Shown here: positions 34,650 to 43,807 of the stretch, piece after piece
How the letters are laid out: every line of letters begins with the position of its first letter
Numbering within the stretch: position 1 is the stretch's first letter
DNA from: Adiantum capillus-veneris
Lineage: Eukaryota; Streptophyta; Polypodiopsida; Polypodiales; Pteridaceae
Assembly (NCBI GenBank): GCA_014529385.2
Contig: CM043968.1
Coordinates: forward strand, 8,910,648 to 8,974,647
Reading direction: 5' to 3'
DNA: 64,000 nucleotides
The notes under the pieces: generated by a model
The model's database searches: none
What the model saw: the letters and a program-made list of their open reading frames with translations, nothing else
Told to the model about the DNA's origin: nothing
Made by a program: the position numbers and the translations under genes

Positions 34650-35800
34650 GTATAGCAGACCAGATTCCAGATCCCGCTTCCATGAGTGCAGATGCATTCA
34701 TGGGCTTCGTTACACGGATGATGCCTGCTCAGATGGCAGAGGCTTCTTAGTACTGGGTAGCCAGAGGCACGGGTACTACGCCTCCGGGCTTCACACCCGA
34801 GGGTCCGACGCCTGGGGGGGGGGGGGACGCCTATGGGGTTCAGGACGCCTATGGGTACGATGCTTGCTTCTCCCATCACGGCCGCTTTGACACCTAGGGG
34901 TGGGGCGGAGGCGAGTACGTCCTCATCTCCGCAGCACAGACGCACTCATCGATCTCGGTGATCGTCAGGTGGAGGTGGTGGTTGCTGTGGAGGAGGGTCC
35001 ACAGATGCTTCGACCCCTCCTCGCTCACGACCCTCGTCCTACCTAGGCACACCTCTCTACACACCTCTTGGCACACCTCAGACACCTTGGGGGGCACACG
35101 ATTCTAGTGCCTCCAAGCTCTATACTGTACGGGCAGATGGTTTTGTTGACATGGATAGAGTCGGGACTGAGATGCGACAGCGGATTCGCTAGCTCGCAGA
35201 GCTGTAGTTTTCAACCAACCTTCTGACGTCTTGGGGTGATCAAGATGGGGACAAAGTCAATTACATAGTGGAGACCATCATGAGAGAGTACCAGCCTGCT
35301 CAGGGTTCTTCCGTTGTTCCGAGGAGGTGGATCAAGGGTGTTGCACGGGACACCGTGAAACATCGATGAGATGCAGCTCGGAAGGCTTTCAGGACCGGCT
35401 CGCTGAAGCCTTCGGGCATCCAACACGAGACGTGGTTGCAGATCAGGGAGGATGAGCGGACAGCGGCCACGCGGTTCAGACAGCAGCATGAGGCCGCGGA
35501 GGTACGACATATGACTAGGGGAACATCTCATCTTGGCAGCGGAGGCTTTGACACCTTTCGCTATGAGTTTGTGAGTTTCTAATCCAATCTTAACTATGGC
35601 ATTTTTTAAAACGCGATGAATCATGTATTCTTATTACTTTGATTTTTATATAAACGCAAAATCTTGCAATGCATCGAGCTCCGACACGCGAGGAGGAGTC
35701 AGATGGATATCGTAGAGGTATCTATGAAGTACTGAATGATCTTGAAGCTTCAGGAGAGCCTGTAGACTGGGAGGCCTTACAGTCTCGCTGATCGCTTGAG
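34650..35800 (+). pseudogene. CACTA second gene, Transposase_24-like
   Basis: Lies downstream of the transposase where CACTA elements keep their second gene. In the plus frame I read RRWIKGVARDTVKHR (stop follows), then AARKAFRTGSLKPSG, REDERTAATRFRQQHEAAEV and TSHLGSGGFDTFRYEF, which fits the pattern of the plant Transposase_24 family (PF03004). A GTGAGT donor follows at about 35569. A short open exon-like piece at 35671-35790 reads REEESDGYRRGIYEVLNDLE, resembling the end of such proteins. The upstream part (34650-35210) is Gly/Pro-rich with stops and runs of G. Confidence 0.65.
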
Positions 35801-36000
35801 GTGAGACGTTAATATGTGTGAGTTGATTTAATTAAGTCAGTATATGTGAAGTAATATCAATACTAATTTTGTGAGTTGTCCTATGTGCAGGTTGCGACGC
35901 CTAGTCATTAGTGGACCAGATTTCATATATATGCTTTGTGAGACACAAACACGCTTCTGTGTCTCTTTTTTGTACAGACAGTTAGTGTTCAGACAATTAT

Positions 36001-36705
36001 TGTTTCCTTTATGGTTATGATTATTGTCATTGTCATTGTCATTGTCATTGTATAGACAATTATTGTTTTCCTTTCTGGTTATGCTTATGGTTATTGTTAA
36101 TTTTGTTTATGGTTATGGTTATCTGCATTATGGTTTTGATGAAAGTGGTTATGGCCGGTTATGGTTTTAAGTTATGGTTATGTTTTTAAGTTATGGTTAT
36201 GGTTCGTTATGGTTATGCTTTTAAGTTATGATTATTCTTTTAAGTTATGGTTATGCTGGTACAGTTGTCTTTCATTGGCCTTAAATCTCATGTGAGATCC
36301 TACATGAATAGCATGTAGGAGGCGTATACATGATACGGTTTTTTTTTGAAAAGTTTATGTAAAAACAAAGGAAACTCTGTCGAAATTTTTGCGCACGGGA
36401 GCATGGTTGATTTTGGTGCTGCTCGCTTTCTTGGGCAGAGGGCAGGAAGTCTGGCTGTGGCTGTGTCCATCTTTTAAGTGGGCACAGGCCAGGCTACCTG
36501 CTCTCTGCCCAAGAATTTTTTTTTCTTTTATGGTCGTCGCTATGTGCGTGACAATCTGCATTGCTATATGCATGGCAATATGCGTTGCTATGTGCGTGGC
36601 AAACTGCGTTGCTACGTGCGTGGCAATCTGCGTCGCAAATAGCGACAGGTTCACAGCGACGCACTGCATGGATATTTGCGTCGATGACACCTTTTTTTGT
36701 TGTAG
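36001..36705. repeat. CACTA right subterminal region with two repeat types
   Basis: 36001-36260 is built of TTATGG(T/C) repeats, first mixed with CATTGT repeats at 36030-36055. 36535-36670 holds repeats of GCGTGGCAATCTGCGTTGCTA type on both strands, which resemble the left-end TATCGACG series (GCGACG, GCGTCG). The element ends TTTTTGTTGTAG at 36705. Confidence 0.8.
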
Positions 36706-36708
36706 TCA

Positions 36709-36848
36709 TTAGACTCTAACAAATCGTCCTGTATCCACGTGCTGGTTGGCTTCAGAGTTCCTTCTGGAATGACAAATGGCTCCACTTCTTCCAAGTAATC
36801 TTTTATTGTCATTCGCTTCTTCTTTGCCGGTGATGTTGCGGCTGCCAT
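36709..36848 (-). pseudogene. Element A coiled-coil ORF, extreme N-terminus
   Basis: Begins with ATG at 36846-36848 and MAAATSPAKKKRMTIKDYLE, then PFVIPEGTLKPTSTWIQDDL, directly matching the start at 53156 in element B. The CACTA insertion cuts it at about codon 46. The basic KKKR near the N-terminus could be a nuclear signal (inference). Confidence 0.85.
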
Positions 36849-37012
36849 AGATCCTGTTGCACTCCGTAGCCCGAAGTTAGCGTTTTTTCCATATTAGCTG
36901 AGAACTGAGTTCTAACTATCCAAATGACTTGAAAATTGAAAATAAAACTTAAAAGAAACTTGGGAAACTCTGCATGTGCTCACAGTATCATTCTGACCAA
37001 AATTTATCATTT

Positions 37013-38152
37013 AGACATCCTACGCGTAGGATGTCTATTTCATCAAATTTAGGTGAAATTTGACAGGCTGGTGGCCCTTGGCCTGTGCAACATGGCTATG
37101 TGAGTGGAATTGGGTTTGGGCATCAAAAAGTGCATTTTTTGGCAGATTCAAGCTTTAGGCTCACAATTTGGGTAGGATGTCCTCAACAGGTGGTAAATGA
37201 TATTCAAATGGGTTGAAATTTAATATATGGGCCTCTTGCACCATGATAATGGCTCCCATGAAGTCATTTTTTGCACAGAAGTTCAAAATCATGTTGGAGA
37301 CATCCTACGCGTAGGATGTCTATTTTATCAAAATTACTTGAGATTTGTTATGTAGGTAGCTCATGGCATGTGGAACATGACCCTGTTCTTGGATTTTGAT
37401 TTGGACAAGATTTGGTGTTGGTAAGAGCATGTGTAGTGATTTTAGGCCCAAAAAGTGCATCTTGGATGTGTTGGGGGCCAAATGTGATGGGAATGGCTTG
37501 AAAATTGATATACGAGCTCTTGAAGATGATATAAAGAGATCTAGAGTTGAAAAATACAAGCTGGGGGGCAAAAATGTCATTTAGACATCCTACGCGTAGG
37601 ATGTCTATTTCATCATTTTTTGCATGTGACCACACAGATAGCTTGCCAATGTGCTCATGAATGTATTTTGCAAGTTTCATTTGATTTGGACAAGTTTTGG
37701 TAGGTCTATGGCCCATTATTGCCTCTATGCCCTGACTTTGCGTTTTTTGGTGCACATGAGGTCAATTTTTGCCCAAATGTGATGAGACTTGGTGGAGAGA
37801 TTGTACAGGCAATTCAGAAGCTGTGTGTGATGAGAAATGTTGGGGTTGGTGCCCAAAAATGGCCTTGAGACATCCTACGCGTAGGATGTCTCCTGATGAA
37901 ATGTTCATGGTGAGTCGTATTGGTGCCTGCCCTAAGCCCCCCTGAGTCACTTTTAATCATTGTTTCAACAAAAAAGTCAAATTGATAGAAAGAAACTCCC
38001 TGTGTGGATTTCAGAGCCTCCAAGCCGTTTTCTGAGTTTTGGAGCGCTTTTCGGCAATGAAATTTCTCGATGTTGGTCTCCATAGCTTCACGGTCCCTTG
38101 GGGATCCTCACCATATGGTTTTTGTCGACTTTGACTTCACCGGAGTCCCATT
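37013..38152. repeat. Element A palindrome array: four 24-bp perfect dyads at exact 285-bp spacing
   Basis: The half AGACATCCTACG followed by its reverse complement occurs at 37013-37036, 37298-37321, 37583-37606 and 37868-37891. Starts are exactly 285 bp apart each time. The sequences between are themselves diverged copies of one another (shared pieces such as CCAAATGTGATG, TTGGACAAG.TTTGGT), so this is an old tandem repeat in which the palindrome is the part kept perfect. The centre is ACGCGT. Reading frames cross the array but are interrupted, and I do not call a gene. The LTRs carry half-sites. Confidence 0.93.
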
Positions 38153-39690
38153 TGGCAATTTGTCGCTCTGGAAGAACCTGTGGTTGCATTTTCATGTCTT
38201 CGATGACTTGTGGTGGTTTACCACCATAGGACTTGGTTGTTGATGGTCTAGGAAAGCCGCTCGTGAAGTTTGGTGGCAAACGAACATGCGGTTTGGCTGC
38301 GAGAGCTATTTGATGCTTTGTGTGTCTGATGCCGTTTCTAAATTTTAGTGCCTCTTTGGGTCAGCGTATGGTCATGTGGGATATATAGACTTGTCGAGCA
38401 TGTCGAGATGCTCCTACCCATGAGTTTTGGTAGCATTTGGGCGCCTTTCCACCGATTTCCCATTTGGTGGCCTCTTGCGGGGCTCTAGGAATTAGCGTTT
38501 TTTCCGATGGTTTTCTACTGCCTTTGGTCATCCAAAAGTGTTCTCCTATCCTATGGTAAGCTGCTGATGATGTCTCATTGCTTTTGGGTTAGCCGTTAGG
38601 TGGCCACTTTTACCTGTAGGTCTCTACTGCCACCTTTCTGTGTGAACCCTACGCTAGTTTTCGCGACAAAACAACAAACATGCACGAAAAGCTCAAGGTG
38701 GTGAGCCCACCTCTCATGTCGGAGCCTGTCGGGTAGTCGTGCGCATCGTAAAAGCTGCTGGAAGTCCCGATCACTCTAGGTGGCAGAAGCTCTCTCTCAA
38801 AAGTCAATAGTGGAAATGAGCTTAAAATGAAGTGAAAATTTCTTATAATGGGGGTTCTCGAACCACTTTTCATGAAATTTGACATGTGTTCCCAAATTCT
38901 TGCGAGATGCGGTTTAGGCTCAAAAATTTCTTAATTTGGACTCCATTTGCCCAGTTTCCGAGAAATTTGACGTTTCGGTCAAAATCTGGCCAAAGCACAC
39001 TTTTCGCTCCATTCACATAATTGCACCCCCACTGTACCATAGGTTTTCCTATAGTCATTGATCATCCCCATATTTTTTGTTTTTCATTACGATCGTTTTT
39101 CACCTACTTTTTGTATTTTTGAAGTTTTTCTGCCAAAAATTAGTAAAATTAAAAGAAAAATAGCAAATTAAACCTTGAAAATCCCCAAAAATCATAATGA
39201 ATCAAAAACATTACCGCAAAACACTATATACACTCACATGCAATTTTTATGGCCGGATTTCTCGTTTTACCAATATTTTGTGCGAAAAATGGCTATTTTT
39301 ACTTATATACACACACCTAGGGGCTTGATTTGGCGTTTGGTCCCATATACTTGTGGATTCATGTTGTATAAGGGCATATATACTTGGGTTAGTCCAAAAA
39401 TTCCGCAATCAAATGACAACCCTTTAAAATAGTCAAAAAACATGCCCTTTTTTACTCTTTTTTTCATTGGGTCCACATTTGAGAATTCCTCCCCTCCTCC
39501 TAGCCAGATTCCTCCCGGACAACAAGGTATCGCCTCGGTGTATGTGCCATGCATGGATTGAAAAATTTGTACTAATGCTTGGCCGTGTAATGTGGCCCTA
39601 TATGATGCGTACTCGGTCAATGTATGGAAAACTTAATGTTGTGCAAGAGGAGGGTATAAGCAAGATGCTTATTGGCATTCGCCATTGAGG
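38153..39690. other. Element A non-coding spacer, conserved with element B
   Basis: About 1.5 kb without a convincing gene, clearly homologous to 54460-55960 of element B (for example the shared GTCGAGCATGTCGAGATGCTC at 38394 and 54700, and the block around 39240-39420). Long non-coding stretches between pol and the 3' ORF are known in large OTA elements. Confidence 0.72.
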
Positions 39691-39799
39691 TTTCATGTTT
39701 GTTGTTGATTTGGTCGGCATATTTTATTTGCAAGTAAAAGTTGTAATTCTACCGCTTGTTGTTTGATCGTCTTGCTTGCAAAAGTCGCTCGGTTTGCCG

Positions 39800-40440
39800 C
39801 TATTGTTGATATGGCCTTATTCGTCTCTTTGTCGATATGGCTGAATGGGCCGTAGTCTTTGTCTCTTTTTCTTTCCATTTGTAGCTTTGCTTTGGAGGTT
39901 TTTGTAGATTTATTGCTACTTCTGCGTTTGTCAGTGTTTTGTTGCTGATTAGCACCCACATAGATCTGTTTGTCGGTTTCTTATGTTGTGTGTGTTTGCC
40001 TTCTGATGTTGCTTGTACTGAAGGGAGTTCCTGTTGCTTCGATTTCAAGATCCAAATGCTAGTCGCACTTAAGTTGTTACTGAGCAGTTTCTTTGGGATC
40101 CATATCTGTTTTATTCCCTTGATGTTTGGTTGAACTGTCTTCTTGTGTTGACTTCTTCCGTTGTATTGTGGGTTGTCTGCCATTTTATCTCTGTCCTTCT
40201 GCACCCATACTTGGTTGTCAAGGGTTGCTAACCTTGATCTTTGCACTGCGATCGGTGTTTTTTTCTGTTTGTAGCGAACATGGTCGGCAGTTCCCTTGTT
40301 GGTCGCCATCAGTATCGTGTTATTCTTTATTGGCACCCATCCTTTTGGTTCTTTCTCCAATGATTGTGTTGCTGCCATCTGGTTCTTCCGGGGTTGCTGA
40401 GCAAAGGCTATCACTTGTTGTTCTTGTGTATGCTGAATTT
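39800..40440 (-). pseudogene. Element A basic Gln/Lys-rich tail after the second protease
   Basis: About 205 codons starting VIAFAQQPRKNQMAATQ. The sequence is rich in Lys, Gln, Thr and Trp, with repeated W-(V/I)-x-(I/K) pieces such as GWVPIKNN, QVWVQKDRD, QIWIPKKL, SIWILKSKQ and SMWVLISNK at roughly 25-residue intervals. Element B has the homologue at 55950-56600, so it is a regular family component. I do not recognise the domain. It is in frame with the end of the protease-like region. Confidence 0.65.
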
Positions 40441-40780
40441 TGACTGCATCCGCATTCCAATCTATCTACACATTGTACTCTTTTTGCCAAGGTTGTCCCA
40501 ACAACATGGGGTGTTGTGTGCTTTCATCCTTAACCACATAAAAACTTGTGTGGATAAATATATTGATGTATTTGTACATGCAATATAATCCAGCCCACTA
40601 TTTTTAGCGAATGTGATGCACTACTTTCCAGCACTTGTGGAGTAGGATGTAGTTGACCTTTGGGCTCGAGCTCTGTGTTTAATCTGTAAGAGATTAGATT
40701 TGCTTGAGCTTCAGAATCAAGTAATGCCATCAATTCAACTTGATTGTTACCCACTTTGACTGCAATTATTGGCTCCACTG
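40441..40780 (-). pseudogene. Element A second aspartic protease-like domain, downstream of integrase
   Basis: After the integrase C-terminus the minus-strand frame reads PIIAVKVGNNQVELMALLDS, then E-AQANLISYRL. DSE at 40710-40718 stands where retropepsins have DSG (GGA to GAA). After a frame break at about 40560 comes FYVVKDESTQHPMLLGQPW (LLGQPW at about 40487-40504) and a stop within YNV-IDWNADAVKI. The order 'LLDSGA-NLIS ... FYV-D ... LLGxPW ... ID' is that of a retropepsin-like protease. The canonical protease of this family is a different sequence located between gag and RT in element B, so this is an additional one. Confidence 0.75.
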
Positions 40781-41216
40781 TGTCTTCATCAAAATTCATT
40801 AGTCGAATGGAATTTATTTGCAACGGTGATCCACATTGTTGTTGTTGTCGTAGAAGCCATCTTTTGGAAATTCGTTCTTTTGCTTTTGCTTGGGCTTCTT
40901 CTCGTACCCTCTGTTTCTCCTTCATTCGTTGTTTTTCTTGATGGATTTGTTGAAGTATGTCCTGTGTTAGTGATAAATGATATTTCTTTAATCGACACCC
41001 ACTAATCCAATTTGGCATTTCTTCACCTGCTAATGTAGCAAGCTTGACAACTCCACTTTGTGATAAGTCACTAATCACAAAGGGACCCATCCCTTGCTTT
41101 TTAAGTTTCTTGGCATGTTGTTTCAAGGTATAAACAAGTACATAATCACCTGTTTTGAACTCTTTTGTGCGCACATTCTTGTCAAAAAAACTCTTTTTGT
41201 TTTCTCTTTTTAGCAT
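40781..41216 (-). pseudogene. Element A integrase C-terminal domain
   Basis: Continues the integrase core with an overlap in another frame: EFKTGDYVLVYTLKQHAKKL, then GMGPFVISDLSQSGVVKLAT and WISGCRLKKYHLS. This is the typical Ty3 integrase chromatin/DNA-binding tail with the pattern GD-VL ... GPF-I ... LKKYH. A Lys/Glu/Gln-rich linker (about residues 85-125) leads to the protease-like domain. Confidence 0.85.
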
Positions 41217-41834
41217 AGATCGAAGCTACAGCTCTCAAGCGAAGTTCATCCAGCTTTTCAAGATCATCTATTCTTGAAGAGAGCTCATGCCCTGTCCATT
41301 CTAAGCGTTTCGCTACTCGTAGAGTTGGAATTAAAAACTCTATGGGTAATATAGCATTTAGGCCAAACACCATGTTGTACGATGTTGTTCCTATGGATGT
41401 TTTGTAAGCTACCCTGTATGCCCATAGTGTTGAGTGTAGCTGCTGATCCCAGTCTCTTCTTAACTCTGATACAATTTTAGTTAGAACAGTGCATAGTGTT
41501 TTATTTGTGGCCTCAGCTTGTCCATTTTCCTGTGGATGATATGGAGCAGATTTCTTATGTATGACCATGAATTCCTCTAGTAGATACTCAATGACTTCAT
41601 TAAGAAAATGTGTTCCTCGATCACTGACAATTTCTATTGGTAACCCGTATCGTATAAAGACATTCTCATACAGAAATTGTGCAGTGGTTCGTGCGTCTGC
41701 TTGGCTTCCACCCATTTTGTGAGATAGTCCGTAGCCAGAATGATGTATTGTTAATGGGTGCGATATGCAAGGGGTGAAATAGGTCCCACAAAATCAATTC
41801 CCCATTTTGCAAATGTCCTTGCTCCCATCATTGG
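41182..41834 (-). pseudogene. Element A integrase catalytic core
   Basis: The enzyme inserts element DNA in the genome. The minus strand from 41834 reads LRPMMGARTFAKWGIDFVGP (first catalytic Asp in GIDF), one stop, then ILATDYLTKWV, VSDRGTHFLN (second Asp) and YHPQENGQAEATNK (Glu). The rest is WDQQLHSTLWAYRVAYKTS and later ELSSRIDDLEKLDELR. D, D and E are all present; the stop near 41755 and a frame change at about 41216 disable it. The zinc module that should precede it is inverted next to it. Confidence 0.88.
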
Positions 41835-41838
41835 CCGT

Positions 41839-42498
41839 AGTATTCTTTCCTTTGGAGGTAGATTTGATAACAAGGAAAACAGATCCAAACAGCAAACAAT
41901 TTGACAAACAAAAAACTTCCAGTTGATTGCAGGACGGCTGTATCATCTAGGCTCGGACCAAATTCTACGATTGTGTATAAATACAGAGGAATTTGAGTGT
42001 TATCTTGAAGAAGCACATGTCCAGGATTGTACATTTCATTGTTCAACAATGAAAACACACCAGAGACTGAAACAATGAGGAGTTTATTGGCCAACTATGT
42101 ATAGTGACACAGATGCTTATGTTAACAATTATACTATATGTAGTGCCAAACGACCATTGAATCACACGACAAGAACATTTCCTGAAAACATAACAAAAGC
42201 ACAAAAAAGGGCTATAGAGTTGGAGGCTCGCGACTTTAGTTTAATTGGAAACCAATTCTATAAGCGAGGAAAGGACAATCAACTTAGAATTTGTGCAAGT
42301 GAAAGTGAATACCTGCTAATTCTAGAACATGCACATGAAGGCATAAGTGGAGGCCATTTTTCAGGCGATAAGATGGAAAAAATTGTCTTAACCATAAGAA
42401 TATTGTGGCCTACATTGCATATGGATGCTGAGGAGTTTGTAAAGCGATGTGACGCATGTCAGTGCTCCAAGGTGCCGATAAAGAGAGATGAGAGTTGA
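41839..42498 (+). pseudogene. Inverted segment of element A: linker and two integrase zinc modules
   Basis: This piece is on the plus strand while everything around it is on the minus strand. It reads KNFQLIAGRLYHLGSDQILR, a first zinc module (EEAHVQDCTFHCSTMKTH ... GVYWPTMYSDTDAYVNN, then Y-x2-C in place of C-x2-C), and TRTFPENITKAQKRAIELEA. A second, complete module follows: HAHEGISGGHFSGDKM ... LWPTLHMDAEEFVKRCDACQ (H, H, C-x2-C). Element B has the first module in normal orientation with the C-x2-C intact (NNCAIC). About 140 bp between RNase H and this segment was lost at the inversion edge. Confidence 0.85.
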
Positions 42499-42499
42499 C

Positions 42500-42862
42500 C
42501 ACCACTGTGAAATCAAACTCTAGCAATATAATAAACCAGCGTACAATTCTCCCATTATTTCATGGTTTATTTACTAGGTACAAAAGAGCTTGATGATCTA
42601 TGAAGAACAAAAATTTGTTTGCGAGCAAATAATGCCAAAATTTCTTTACAACATAAATCATTCCTAACCCCTCTCTTTCGGTGGTCGTGTAGTTCTTTTC
42701 TGCACTGTTTAACTGTCGGCTTGCATAACAAACTGGGAAATCCATTGTTTCGTCTCCAGGTTGAGCCAAAATACTTCCAATTGCATATGCAGATGCATCA
42801 ATGTGAACATGGAATATCTTTTCCCAAACTGGTGCTTTAAGTACAGGTGTTGATACAAGGTT
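42500..42862 (-). pseudogene. Element A RT/RNase H remnant
   Basis: Matches 57150-57510 of element B: VSTPVLKAP, KIFHVHIDASAYAIGSILAQ-like, then FPVCYASRQLNSAEKNYTTT and KFWHYLLANKFLFFIDHQAL, the RNase H region that removes the RNA strand. It is fused at about 42863 directly to the primer-binding site, so gag, protease and most of RT are missing. Confidence 0.88.
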
Positions 42863-42880
42863 TCCCCGGCAACGGCGCCA
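42863..42880 (-). promoter_or_regulatory. Element A primer-binding site (tRNA-Asp)
   Basis: The minus strand reads TGGCGCCGTTGCCGGGGA, complementary to the 3' end of plant tRNA-Asp and the usual primer site of Athila-type elements. It is one base from the LTR end. Confidence 0.93.
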
Positions 42881-42881
42881 A

Positions 42882-43807
42882 TGTTGGCGGATACACCGCG
42901 ATGGACGTCAGCACAACGAGAACTCACCTAACATGATTTTTCAGCTAAGGATGAAGCTCGACCCGCAGGCGCGTGGAAGCAAGCATAGGGTGTCAATCTA
43001 CACTCGATCGACTCTCGACTAATTCCTACAAAGGTCTCTACCCAATGTCTAAGCTACAGCCTTAAGGAGTGCATAAGAAGAGGTTTCCTACAACGCTTTC
43101 AACAGCCAAATACCCATCAAACGGTCTCAAAATGCCAGAGAACTTGAAGGAGACCCTACTAACACCAATAGGTCGCTCTCCCTAAGGTCCATGAACCAAA
43201 ATCCCAACCCTAAACACCCGGTGCAAAATCGTGTAGGATGTCTGGTCGAAATCTGCAGGTCATCGTTTCCAAAAAATAAAGTGCCTAATGTGTAGCTCTA
43301 CTCAATGCGAACACGTGGATATGCTGAAATGCAAAAACGGATAATGTATGCTCAACGAATCACCAGATGAAACTCGTAGGTCGAGCTTGCAAAACCAGAC
43401 CGTACGACCACAATGTAGGTATCGGCGCGTAGCTCTCATCGGGGGCAACACGCTGTACTTCTCCGCACTCGATTCCGACTGCCGGTGCGTACGTATCATC
43501 AAGATGAAACTCTTTCTCTCTCTCGTACATAGTACGCTCACTCACAAACAGTACTTTTTTAAAATGACAAAAGGTTTTTTCATTAAGGTCAAAAAGTGAT
43601 ATAAATACCTTACAATCTCAAACCCTAATGTTCGAATTTCACCATCTACTCAATCTAAATGTCAAAAATGGGATACAATCTGGAAACTTCTGTAAGCCCC
43701 AATAATTACAAAGGTGAAAGTCGGGTTTTCTCAATAAATGAATAATTACAAAAAACAATATTCTGCCAAGCAACCTTTCTTCGTAGGGTGTGTCTAGCCG
43801 CTAAACA
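42882..43807 (-). mobile_element. Element A 5' LTR (926 bp)
   Basis: Plus strand TGTTGGCGGATACACC to CTAAACA. It is full length compared with the element B LTR (928 bp). The minus-strand end CCAACA adjoins the primer site. It holds GTGTAGGATGTCT, a palindrome half-site, at 43231-43243. The flank to the right is LINE-derived sequence that continues the interrupted unit from 12109. Confidence 0.93.

Noticed and set aside
36001-36260. Interstitial telomere-like repeats (TTATGG series)
   Set aside because: The unit is not TTTAGGG or TTAGGG, is irregular, and lies in the CACTA subterminal region where repeat clusters are expected.
37013-37891. A CRISPR-like array (short palindromic repeats at even spacing)
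   Set aside because: Spacing is 285 bp, the intervening DNA consists of diverged copies of one unit instead of unique spacers, and it sits inside a eukaryotic retrotransposon.
37320-39690. ORFs of 60-135 codons in the spacer between the basic tail and the coiled-coil ORF
   Set aside because: Their counterparts in element B differ in length and frame, and they lie on both strands; no codon-like conservation was visible by eye.
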